The notes below the pieces were generated by a model that did no database searches, was not told the DNA's origin, and saw nothing but the letters and a program-made list of their open reading frames with translations. This document shows, one piece after another, positions 1 to 8,055 of a stretch of 64,000 nucleotides of DNA; position 1 is the first letter of the stretch; each line of letters begins with the position of its first letter. The stretch covers positions 51,902-115,901 of the forward strand of contig JABCZC010000002.1 of NCBI GenBank assembly GCA_013289875.1, given 5' to 3'. This DNA comes from Acidobacteriota bacterium (GTDB lineage: Bacteria; Acidobacteriota; Terriglobia; Terriglobales; Acidobacteriaceae). The position numbers and the translations under genes were made by a program.

Positions 1-2
1 CG

Positions 3-1391
3 CAGCACATTTATCCGCTGATCTTTGACTCTCTAGTACGACGGAACGAGCATTTCGGGCTCGATCCGTGGCTTGCAGAGAAGTGGAACTCACCGGACCC
101 GAAGACGCTGATCTTCCATCTGCGCTCGGGGGTGCATTTTCAGGACGGACGGCCGTTAACCTCGCGCGACGTAAAGTGGACGCTCGATTCGATCCTCGAT
201 GGAACGGTTGTAACCATCAAATCCGGCGCTTACCGAAACATTGCAAGCGTCGAGACGCCCGATCAAAACACCGTCACCATTCACATGAAGCAGCCCGATC
301 CAGCGCTGCTGTGGAACGTGTGCGACGGCGGATTCGGTGTTGTGCCGTATGGCAGCGGGCGTGACTTCTGGCGTCATCCGATCGGCAGCGGGCCTTATCG
401 ATTTGTGAGTCAGGAGACCGACAGGGATGTCGTGCTCGAGCGCGCGGCGAGCTATTGGGGGCCGCTGCCGCATATCGAGCGCATCCGGTTTGCGGTGGTA
501 CCGGATGCGACGACGCAGGCACTGGAGCTCCAGAAAGGATCGGCAGATGTGGCCGTCAATGCGCTTACCCCTGACATGATCGATGCATTGAAACGGAAGT
601 CAGGTCTGGTGGTAGAGGACGGCCCGGGAACGAGGCTGAATTATATCGTCTTCAACATGCGCGATCCCATTCTGAAAGATACTCACGTGCGGCAGGCGAT
701 TGCGCTCTCCATCAATCGTCCCTTGATTATCCATACGCTCTATCGGGATCAGGCGCGATTAGCAGAGAGCATTCTCCCGCCGCAGCATTGGGCCTGGAGC
801 GAAGACACGGAGAAGCATCCATACGATCCCGCAAAGGCAAATGCTCTGCTTGATGCGGCTGGTTATCGCAGAGGCGCGGGAGGGGTTCGCTTTCACCTGG
901 GGATGAAGACTTCTACGGACGAGACGGTGAGGTTGCTGTCAGTGATTGTGCAACAGCAACTGGCACAAATTGGGATTGCTGTCGATTTGCGCAGCTACGA
1001 GTTCGCAACGTTTTACTCGGACCTGACGAAGGGCACTTTTCAAATGGCTCCTTCGCGGTGGATTGGCGGGAATGAGCAACCTGACATTTTCCATTACGCA
1101 TACTCGCAGGCGAGCTTTCCGCCGCATGGGAGCAACCGCGGATTCTACGCCAACCAGGCTCTGGATGCGCTGCTGGACGATGCGGCGGCGACGAACGACC
1201 AGGCGCGCCAGCGCGAAGACTACGAGAAGGTGCAGCAGATACTGGCACGGGACCTGCCGTCGATTAACCTGTGGTATCTCGATACGGTCGTGATTCACAA
1301 TAAACGGTTGGCAAATGTACATACGTCCCCGTCGGGGAATTTCGAGTTTCTGCGGAACGCGGCGGTTGCGCAATCGTCGGGTCGGGAATAA
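3..1391 (+). CDS. ABC transporter substrate-binding protein, family 5 (5' truncated)
   Basis: Extracytoplasmic solute-binding protein of the DppA/OppA (SBP_bac_5) type, which captures peptides or similar solutes for an ABC importer. The reading frame is open from base 3, so the signal peptide and N-terminal lobe lie outside the window; about 463 residues are visible. Family features seen: the early DSLVRRNEHFGLDPWLAEKW segment, LRSGVHFQDGRPLTSRDVKW shortly after it, DPILKDTHVRQAIALSINR in the middle, and a C-terminal segment ending in NLWYLDTVVIHNKRLANV. The first ATG in the visible frame (132) is internal to a conserved block, so it is not the true start. Permease and ATPase partners are not in the window, and the ligand cannot be told from the sequence. 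Confidence 0.9.
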   Translation, partial: QHIYPLIFDSLVRRNEHFGLDPWLAEKWNSPDPKTLIFHLRSGVHFQDGRPLTSRDVKWTLDSILDGTVVTIKSGAYRNIASVETPDQNTVTIHMKQPDPALLWNVCDGGFGVVPYGSGRDFWRHPIGSGPYRFVSQETDRDVVLERAASYWGPLPHIERIRFAVVPDATTQALELQKGSADVAVNALTPDMIDALKRKSGLVVEDGPGTRLNYIVFNMRDPILKDTHVRQAIALSINRPLIIHTLYRDQARLAESILPPQHWAWSEDTEKHPYDPAKANALLDAAGYRRGAGGVRFHLGMKTSTDETVRLLSVIVQQQLAQIGIAVDLRSYEFATFYSDLTKGTFQMAPSRWIGGNEQPDIFHYAYSQASFPPHGSNRGFYANQALDALLDDAAATNDQARQREDYEKVQQILARDLPSINLWYLDTVVIHNKRLANVHTSPSGNFEFLRNAAVAQSSGRE

Positions 1392-1559
1392 GGTTCTTTT
1401 CGAACCCAGCGTATTACGCCAGCATTAGCGTACTTCGCGATTGTCCTGTGCTGATGTAACCTTGAGATAGACGAATTCACACAACGCGGCATTTCCGGGA
1501 TTGCCAAATCACGGTAAGCGCAAATACTCACGACTTGGATCTTTGGAGAACTTTACGGG

Positions 1560-2519
1560 ATGAGCAGCGTCAGTGCCTCACGAGCCCCCAGTTACGAAAT
1601 TGAGTTCGCGGAGCGCACACAATGCGCTCTCTGCGGCAGCACCAGGAGAACTGTCCATCGAGCGTTTCGCGATATCCCGGTAGTTCGCTGCTCACAGTGC
1701 GGCTTCTTGTATTCGGCGCGGACCATGAGCACGGAGACTATGGAGGCCTACTACCGTGAAAACTTCGGAAGTCAACGTCATCTGCAGGGCCAGATCGTGA
1801 ATGCCCGTACGAACGGAGTTGCTCTAGCGCGACTTCTGGATCTGAAGAACGTGCGAAACTGGCTCGACATTGGAACAGGCTACGGATTTTTGCTGAAGTG
1901 GCTCAAGGAGAAGTGGGGCATTGCAGCGCAAGGCATCGAGCTTTCAGCACAGGAGGCGGGCTACGCGCGCGAAAAGCTAGGACTTGAAGTCCATTGCAGA
2001 CTCCTTTCGCAATCCACCCTGCCGAAAGCGGGGTTTGACGTTGTTTCCTGCTTCGAGGTGATCGAACATATTCCTGAGCCCAAGGCATTCGTCAAAGAGA
2101 TGGCAGAGTACATGAAGCCTGGCGGGTCTCTCGTAGTCATGACCGACAATTTCGAGAGCAATGTAGTACGAAAACTAAAGGGTAGCTTCCCAAAGTGGAT
2201 TCCTCACACGCACATCAGTCATTTCGGCCCCAAGAGCCTTCGTGATTGCCTGAACAGCGTACCAGGATTGGAGCTGGAAAAAGAGGCATCCTATACGCCT
2301 TGGGATCTGGTGGGCAGACAATGCGTTTCGGTGCTTCGACCGGTGGCGCCGGATGAGCAGGCCTACGACGTTCGGGAGGCTTTGTCGACGGAGATGCAAA
2401 AAGACTACAAGCTGTATCAGTTGCGATATGCGTTTAACCCTTTCTGGACGCGTATCAGTATGAGTAGCTCCCTTGACGGGGGTGCCCTGATGTATGCCCT
2501 CTGCAGAAAACGCGCATAG
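1560..2519 (+). CDS. Class I SAM-dependent methyltransferase with N-terminal zinc-binding domain
   Basis: A 319-residue protein. Residues 22-47 hold two CxxC pairs (C22/C25 and C44/C47), a small zinc-binding module common in methyltransferases near cell-envelope sugar genes. The Rossmann methyltransferase core follows: motif I DIGTGYG at 103-109, an acidic residue near E127 that would hold the SAM ribose, and FEVIEHIPEP at about 165-174, typical of the Methyltransf_23/UbiG-like group. The substrate is unknown; sugar or glycan methylation is plausible from the domain pairing but is inference. The ATG has a GGAG-type ribosome site about 10 bases upstream. It stands alone between the binding-protein gene and the convergent GH2 gene. 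Confidence 0.85.
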   Translation: MSSVSASRAPSYEIEFAERTQCALCGSTRRTVHRAFRDIPVVRCSQCGFLYSARTMSTETMEAYYRENFGSQRHLQGQIVNARTNGVALARLLDLKNVRNWLDIGTGYGFLLKWLKEKWGIAAQGIELSAQEAGYAREKLGLEVHCRLLSQSTLPKAGFDVVSCFEVIEHIPEPKAFVKEMAEYMKPGGSLVVMTDNFESNVVRKLKGSFPKWIPHTHISHFGPKSLRDCLNSVPGLELEKEASYTPWDLVGRQCVSVLRPVAPDEQAYDVREALSTEMQKDYKLYQLRYAFNPFWTRISMSSSLDGGALMYALCRKRA

Positions 2520-2665
2520 AGGCAAGATCTTCTTTTCACTCTCTATCGGCTTCTCGACAATAAGACTCGCTGCGGGCTTACGCTGGGGCCAATAGGAGCC
2601 TGCTATGTGCGCGGATTGTTACTTCATGATCTCTTTTGGCCCGGACCGAATCCGGTCGTGCGGAG

Positions 2666-5353
2666 TTAATCGATCTTACGGGTGACAGAAGCAGCTGTAT
2701 GCGTTGCGGCCCCAGGGTCCAGGGTGATCGATGGGGCGTTCCAGGCGGAAACGACGATTGTGTACTTCTCCGGCGTATGCGGCGGCAGCTTGGCAGTGAC
2801 AGTGATGGACTCGTCCGGCATCAGCTCGATGTAGTTGTCGGACCAGAGCGTGGGGACAATATTTTCGCCGCCAGGGGCGGCGGCGGAGACCGAGACCTGA
2901 AAAGCAAGCGTCTTCGAAGGATTATGCAGGTGAACGGCAATTCCCTGCCCTTCTTTGCTCGTAGAGCCCTCGATGCGGGACTGCGGAAGAGTGCGGAGCG
3001 CCTTCATGTCCTCGTGCTCGAGCGCAGGCGTGTGCGTGTAGTCGGTCTTCGGCCAGTTCCACGTGGTGAGCTTCGATGGCACCCAATAGAAATTCCTGCT
3101 TACGATCTGGCCTGTGTCATTTTTCAGCGTGAGCTGGACGAAAGTGATCGGAGAGTTCACTGCAAATACTGAGTCCGGAATAGTGAACGCGCCGGTAGAA
3201 GTATCGGTGGGAACTTCCAGGTCGCTCTGTTTTGCGAACAGCTCTTTGAGGCTGGTGTCGTAAGCCTGCGCGGAGACGATCAGATGCTCTGACGGCTGAT
3301 ACGTGCTGTTTACGACGTAAACGCTGTGGTCGTCATACGAATACTGCACGTGGAGAGGCTCGCAGGCCTTCTTCGCGCCGAAATAGCCACCACCGGTATC
3401 GAGATAGTAGTCGTAGAGGTGCCAGATCATCGAAGGCCAGGCGTTGTTGAGCATCCACTGGATGACTCCGGTGGACGTGTACTTATTGCGGCTGTACGCC
3501 TCGAACATGGCGCGCTCGGTGTCATAGCTCATGGTTTGGGCGATGCGGATGTACTCGGCGGCCTCGCTGACGGGGCCGTAGGCAGACTTCATCGCGTCGT
3601 CAAAGACGGCCAGCTCTTTGAATTCACCGCCGCCATAGTGGAAGCTCCAGGTAGCATTCGGCGGCCAGAGTTCGTCGGCAGGAATGAATTTTTTGATGCT
3701 GCTTAAGGCCGGAATCGCCGGGCCGGGGCTGGTTTCGGTGTTGAAGCCGTAGGCGCCGCCGTAGCGATTCGTGTCCACCAGCCAGTAAGAAGGCGCGACA
3801 TAGTCATACGGGCCGCTCATCTTGACGCCGCTCTTGCCGGTGACGGTAGTGGGAGTGGCCGAGGCGGAAGAGAGGACGGGATTCGGCCAGTGAGTTTCTG
3901 ACTCCACAGAGAGGTAGGCGCTCTCAACGTTGGTCGGCGGCGGGTTGTCGCTACCGTTCAGCCACACAAGAAGACTGGGATGGCTGCGAATGCGTAGCAT
4001 CTGCGAGCGGAGGGAGGCCGTCGCAATATCAAGCGTGCCCGGCTGCCACTTGTCCCAATGTTCCCAGTGGTCGCAGCAGCACCAGCCGAGCATCACGAGA
4101 ATTCCCTGCTCGTCGGCTAGGTGGAAGAACTCGTCCGTCTCCATTTTGCCTTCGAGGCGGATGGTGTTCAGGTGCATGTCGCGGACCATGCCCAGTTCGT
4201 CGCGCAGCTTTTCGGGATCCTGGCGCAGCAGCATGTCCTGCGACCAACCTGCACCGCGGATCAGGATCGGCTTGCCGTTGACGTGGAAGAGGCGAAAGCC
4301 CTTGTCAGTGAGCTCGGATGTGATTTCGCGGATGCCGAAGCGGACGGACTGTTCGTCGGAGACGTGTCCACCCTCGATGAAGCTAAGTGTGAGCGTTTCG
4401 AGATGCGGCTCGCCCATCTGGTACGGCCACCAGACGGGCGGATTGCGCATGCGCAGCTGCGGGAACTGCTCCGGCGAGAAGGCTACGGTCTTATCTTCTT
4501 TCGGAGCAAGGTCGATAGGCTGCTCGATTGCGATATTTGCCACCGTGCCGCGTACAGTTCCGTGGACGGCACGGTCTGAAGCGTTGTGGAGCTCGCCGTA
4601 GACGGAGAGATCGGCTTCTGTGAGCGATGCGTCGGGGAAGTGGGTCGCCGCGAGCGGCGAGCGCACGGAAACCGCACCTGTCGTGATGAGACTGACCGGA
4701 CCCCACAGGCCCATGTCTTTGTCGGGCGGACAGGGGTTCCAGTCGACCCAGTTGATGCCGAGGTCGGTTTCGGTGGGCGCGAAGGTTTCGACGGCGATGG
4801 TGTTTTCCTTGCCGGCGTTCAAGTCGTGAGTCACATCGAAGTCGTAGGTTCGATAGGCGCCGGCGATCTGCTTGTCGTCGGCGATCTGCTTGCCGTTGAC
4901 CCAGAGATTGGCGCGGTAGTTGATGCCGCCGAAGTGCAGCCAGAGCGTTCTATCGCGCTCAGCTGAGGGCACCGTGAAGGTTTTTCGATACCACCAGCCG
5001 CAGTGATAAGGACTGTCCTCGGGCATGGGCAGGTTGGAGAAGTTCTGGCCAATGGGATAGTTTGCGCCGGGAATCTTGCGGAGATTCATCGCGTAATAGG
5101 GCTGCTTGATCTCCCCGGCGGCTACCTGGGCGGCAAGCACCGTCGAAGGCACAGTGACGCTATACCAGTCCTGCGGATGAAAGGACGCCACGGAGATGGC
5201 GGCGCCGTCAGCCTGCACCTTGCATGCCGATTGCAGGGTCCAGCCGTCGCGCAGCGGCGTATTGCTGCCCCATGCCGGGATGGAGGCGGACAAACAGAGT
5301 ACTGCGGAAGCCAGGCTGAGTTTGGCGCAGAAAGATCGGAGGCAATGAAACAT
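2666..5353 (-). CDS. Glycoside hydrolase family 2, exo-beta-D-glucosaminidase/mannosidase-like, secreted
   Basis: An 895-residue protein with an N-terminal signal peptide (cleavage near the AWGS stretch at about 27-30). It has the GH2 layout: sugar-binding jelly-roll (about 60-220, with WWYRKTFTVP and LHFGGINYRANLWVNGK), an immunoglobulin-like domain, then a TIM barrel from about residue 350. In the barrel GFNTETSPG gives a candidate nucleophile E540. The acid/base position has NGSDNPP (D469) instead of the usual N-E pair. To my knowledge that replacement marks the exo-beta-D-glucosaminidase (CsxA-like) subgroup, so chitosan-type or mannan-type substrates fit best. The start lies 36 bases after the stop of the UDP-sugar dehydrogenase on the same strand, so the two may be co-transcribed. 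Confidence 0.85.
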   Translation of the reverse strand: MFHCLRSFCAKLSLASAVLCLSASIPAWGSNTPLRDGWTLQSACKVQADGAAISVASFHPQDWYSVTVPSTVLAAQVAAGEIKQPYYAMNLRKIPGANYPIGQNFSNLPMPEDSPYHCGWWYRKTFTVPSAERDRTLWLHFGGINYRANLWVNGKQIADDKQIAGAYRTYDFDVTHDLNAGKENTIAVETFAPTETDLGINWVDWNPCPPDKDMGLWGPVSLITTGAVSVRSPLAATHFPDASLTEADLSVYGELHNASDRAVHGTVRGTVANIAIEQPIDLAPKEDKTVAFSPEQFPQLRMRNPPVWWPYQMGEPHLETLTLSFIEGGHVSDEQSVRFGIREITSELTDKGFRLFHVNGKPILIRGAGWSQDMLLRQDPEKLRDELGMVRDMHLNTIRLEGKMETDEFFHLADEQGILVMLGWCCCDHWEHWDKWQPGTLDIATASLRSQMLRIRSHPSLLVWLNGSDNPPPTNVESAYLSVESETHWPNPVLSSASATPTTVTGKSGVKMSGPYDYVAPSYWLVDTNRYGGAYGFNTETSPGPAIPALSSIKKFIPADELWPPNATWSFHYGGGEFKELAVFDDAMKSAYGPVSEAAEYIRIAQTMSYDTERAMFEAYSRNKYTSTGVIQWMLNNAWPSMIWHLYDYYLDTGGGYFGAKKACEPLHVQYSYDDHSVYVVNSTYQPSEHLIVSAQAYDTSLKELFAKQSDLEVPTDTSTGAFTIPDSVFAVNSPITFVQLTLKNDTGQIVSRNFYWVPSKLTTWNWPKTDYTHTPALEHEDMKALRTLPQSRIEGSTSKEGQGIAVHLHNPSKTLAFQVSVSAAAPGGENIVPTLWSDNYIELMPDESITVTAKLPPHTPEKYTIVVSAWNAPSITLDPGAATHTAASVTRKID

Positions 5354-5389
5354 GACTGTCTTTCTAACAGAAAGAGACGTATCCTGGAA

Positions 5390-6733
5390 TCAGCAGCGAA
5401 CGATCTTCTCGGACTGTGTGCCCTTCGTCGCGTTGCGTGTATCCACAACAAGCCTCGACTCACGAACGATGCGCGGGTAGTCGTAGTCGGAATGGTCGGT
5501 GACGATCAGGACGCAGTCGTATTGCGCAAGATCGTCAAGGGGCGTGCAGTGCATATCAAGGTTGTAGTGGCGTCCATGCCCGACGTAGGAAAAATAAGGG
5601 TCGTTGTAGGAGACGACGGCTCCGCGCTTGCGCAGCAGCTCGATAATGGTGAGCGCGGGAGACTCCCGCAGGTCGTCGACATCCTTTTTGTATGACATGC
5701 CGAGCACCAAGATGCGGGAGTCCTTGAGCGGCTTGCCGTGGTCGTTGAGCGCGGCAGCCGTCTGCTCGATCACGTAATAAGGCATGGCAACGTTGACTTC
5801 GCCGGCGAGCTCGATGAACCGGGTGCGGAAATCGAACTGCTTCGCTTTCCACGAGAGGTAAAAGGGATCGATGGGAATGCAGTGACCGCCAAGGCCGGGA
5901 CCGGGATAAAACGCCTGGAAGCCGAAGGGCTTGGTTTTGGCGGCGTCGATCACCTCGAAAATATCGATACCCATGCGCTGGCAAAGCTGCTTCAGCTCGT
6001 TGACCAGCGCGATATTTACGCAGCGGTAGATGTTTTCCAGGAGCTTGGTCATCTCGGCCACGGCGGGCGATGAGACGGGGATGGTCCGATCAAAGATCGT
6101 GATGTAGACAGACGATGCCAGGTCGAGCGCGACCGGGCCAACGCCGCCGACCACCTTCGGAATCTCCCGGCGGGCAACGGTGTCGTTACCGGGATCTTCG
6201 CGCTCCGGCGAAAATGCCACGTAGAAGCCCTTCGCTTCGGCATCACGAGCAACTTTCAGACCAGAGGGATTCTCTTCCAGGATGGGGATGAGCACTTCCT
6301 CGGTGGTTCCGGGATACGTGGTGCTCTCGAGAATGATCAATTGCCCTTCGCGAAGGTGCGGCGCGATGGCCTTCGCTGTTTCGCGGATATAGCTCAGATC
6401 GGGCTCGTGAAATTCGCTGAGTGGGGTGGGCACACAGATGGCGACTACGTCCATCTCCTCGATCTCGGCGTAGTTGGAAGTAGTGCAAAAACCTCTCTGC
6501 TGCGCGGACCGAATCTCCGTCGCAGGAATACGAACGATGTAGGAGCCTCCGCCGTTCAGGGTGGCTACCTTGACGGAATCGATGTCGAAGCCCGTAACGC
6601 GGAACCGCTGATCGCTGAAAAGCAGGGCAAGCGGGAGTCCAACATAGCCCATGCCGATGACGCCGATTCGGGCCGTTCGCGACTCAATTTTCTGCTGCAG
6701 TTGCTCAGCTCTGCCGGTATGCACTAATGCCAT
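5390..6733 (-). CDS. Nucleotide-sugar 6-dehydrogenase (UDP-N-acetylglucosamine dehydrogenase-like)
   Basis: A 447-residue NAD-dependent enzyme that oxidises the C6 alcohol of a nucleotide sugar to a carboxylate. The N-terminal Rossmann fold has GMGYVG at 27-32. ESTTYPGTT at 136-144 and FSPERE near 174-179 are family blocks. The catalytic cysteine is C285 in GGHCIP, inside PGPGLGGHCIPIDPFYLSW. This wording and the length fit the WbpA/WecC branch (UDP-GlcNAc or UDP-ManNAc dehydrogenases) better than plain UDP-glucose dehydrogenase. The product would be a uronic acid for surface polysaccharide. It is upstream of the GH2 gene on the same strand. Substrate choice is inference. Confidence 0.88.
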   Translation of the reverse strand: MALVHTGRAEQLQQKIESRTARIGVIGMGYVGLPLALLFSDQRFRVTGFDIDSVKVATLNGGGSYIVRIPATEIRSAQQRGFCTTSNYAEIEEMDVVAICVPTPLSEFHEPDLSYIRETAKAIAPHLREGQLIILESTTYPGTTEEVLIPILEENPSGLKVARDAEAKGFYVAFSPEREDPGNDTVARREIPKVVGGVGPVALDLASSVYITIFDRTIPVSSPAVAEMTKLLENIYRCVNIALVNELKQLCQRMGIDIFEVIDAAKTKPFGFQAFYPGPGLGGHCIPIDPFYLSWKAKQFDFRTRFIELAGEVNVAMPYYVIEQTAAALNDHGKPLKDSRILVLGMSYKKDVDDLRESPALTIIELLRKRGAVVSYNDPYFSYVGHGRHYNLDMHCTPLDDLAQYDCVLIVTDHSDYDYPRIVRESRLVVDTRNATKGTQSEKIVRC

Positions 6734-6821
6734 GAAATATCCATGCCCTTCGCGTTAAAAGAGTAACTTATGATTCTATCTCGGGATGATGGACGATCCA
6801 GTTTCGGGAAAGGTTCGCAGT

Positions 6822-7331
6822 TTAAAGCTGCGGCAGTGGGATCGAGGTGCTCTGCGGCGGATCAGGTGGCGGAGCAATGCGCACAAGCTTGAGGAACTGA
6901 TCGAAATCCGGCCTGACCTTCAGCAATTCCGATTCGAGCGTTGTGAGGGTGACGATACCGATCCATTTTTCGTTGCGGACATAATGCTGTACCTGAATGA
7001 CTGACATCTGGTTCAGAGGCTGGTGCTTCAGCATCAGCATCGCACTATCCTGTGCACCGGGAAATTGCGTGGAGGCTGGGCCGGCAATCGCTGGATCCTT
7101 GAATGTTCGCTTTATCAGAGTAATCTGTGCCTGAATGTAAAGCATGAGCTGATCACCGGCAAGCAACTCATCTTCCTTGAGATATACATTGCTCGGGGCC
7201 ATACCTTCACCGCTGCGCTGAATGCCGAAATCAGGAATCCAGGTCCAGCCGAAGGGGATAGCTGGAATGATCCAGCGGCCGATGCGAGGGGCGATGGCAT
7301 AGCTCGCGGCTTGTCCTGAATCGATGCTCAT
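6822..7331 (-). CDS. DcrB/DUF1795-like (Eag-type T6SS chaperone candidate)
   Basis: A 169-residue protein without a signal peptide. It has the pattern of the DcrB/DUF1795 fold: a NVYLKEDEL strand, an amphipathic stretch LMLYIQAQITLIKRTF, paired strands around MLMLKHQPLNQMSVIQVQHY, and the closing GIVTLTTLE plus RPDFDQFLKLVRI. In type VI systems this family includes the Eag chaperones, which bind the membrane-helix regions of PAAR/VgrG-linked effectors. It is the last gene of the tssB-to-PAAR arm, 76 bases after the PAAR gene, which fits that role. No transmembrane effector is seen beside it, so the client is unknown. No strong ribosome site is visible. The family call is fairly sure; the chaperone role is inference. 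Confidence 0.65.
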   Translation of the reverse strand: MSIDSGQAASYAIAPRIGRWIIPAIPFGWTWIPDFGIQRSGEGMAPSNVYLKEDELLAGDQLMLYIQAQITLIKRTFKDPAIAGPASTQFPGAQDSAMLMLKHQPLNQMSVIQVQHYVRNEKWIGIVTLTTLESELLKVRPDFDQFLKLVRIAPPPDPPQSTSIPLPQL

Positions 7332-7407
7332 GCAAACCGTCGCGACTAAAGGCGCCGGACACCACGATCAAGCCGGCGATGAACTAATAGCTGCATTATT
7401 TTTCTGG

Positions 7408-8031
7408 TCACCGGTTTCCTGCCTGGTTTGCCGGAGACCATACCTGCATTCCATCGGACGCCGTCGGATCCGCAGGCTGTCCTGCCCATCCCCTTGTGCC
7501 GTCAGAGAGTGTCACTGGCTGCACGCTTTGGAAGCTGGAGGTTGCCTCTGGAGGCAGATCCGGCCATCCTGGTTGCTGAAGCGTGATTGGGGGAAGCTGG
7601 CTGCCCAGGGGCGCGGAGGTCTGAATCGTTCCATCCTGCTGCAACGCGGCCTGCGGGCCGGGAGGTGCCGGCGGCAGCATTGGGACAGGAACGCCCATGG
7701 CGGCTACTCCACCCATGGCTCCGGCTGCACCGCCCGCGCCGGCCATTCCAACCAGAACGGTTTCGCAGCCCATGACGGCGATATCCGGCGGACCTACGCA
7801 CACGAGCGTGTCGGTCACACGCGACTGCGGCATGTTTCCCACGAGGACCGTTGGAGAGCCGAGAATGAATGGCCCCCCCACGTGAGGAACGACACCCGTG
7901 ACCATGGGACAGACATGGTTGTCGCCGATGCGGGAGGCGGGCAACATACCAATGAGCACCGTCGGGAAGCCAACGACGACGATGCCGCCGTGAGCTGTCT
8001 GGCTGGTGATGGTGCAGGCTGGCATTCCCAT
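7408..8031 (-). CDS. PAAR-domain spike-tip protein with long C-terminal extension
   Basis: A 207-residue protein. Residues 1-95 are a PAAR domain: MGMPACTITSQTAHGGIVV, repeated G-x-P-T-V-L-[IV]-G turns, and the metal-binding candidates C6, H14, H38 and C40 plus a later Cys. PAAR proteins cap the VgrG trimer and sharpen the T6SS spike. The domain is followed by an Ala/Gly-rich hydrophobic stretch (about 97-115) and about 90 residues rich in Pro, Gln, Ser and Thr that match no toxin I recognise. An AGGAGAAG ribosome site lies upstream of the ATG. It follows vgrG by 24 bases and precedes the DcrB/Eag-like gene. The PAAR call is firm; whether the tail is a linker, an effector or an adaptor is open. 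Confidence 0.85.
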   Translation of the reverse strand: MGMPACTITSQTAHGGIVVVGFPTVLIGMLPASRIGDNHVCPMVTGVVPHVGGPFILGSPTVLVGNMPQSRVTDTLVCVGPPDIAVMGCETVLVGMAGAGGAAGAMGGVAAMGVPVPMLPPAPPGPQAALQQDGTIQTSAPLGSQLPPITLQQPGWPDLPPEATSSFQSVQPVTLSDGTRGWAGQPADPTASDGMQVWSPANQAGNR

Positions 8032-8055
8032 ACTTCGCGCTTCTCCTTGACTAGC

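Noticed and set aside
7408..7740. Toxin domain in the PAAR C-terminal tail
   Set aside because: I see no nuclease, lipase, amidase or pore motif and no immunity gene; left as unknown.
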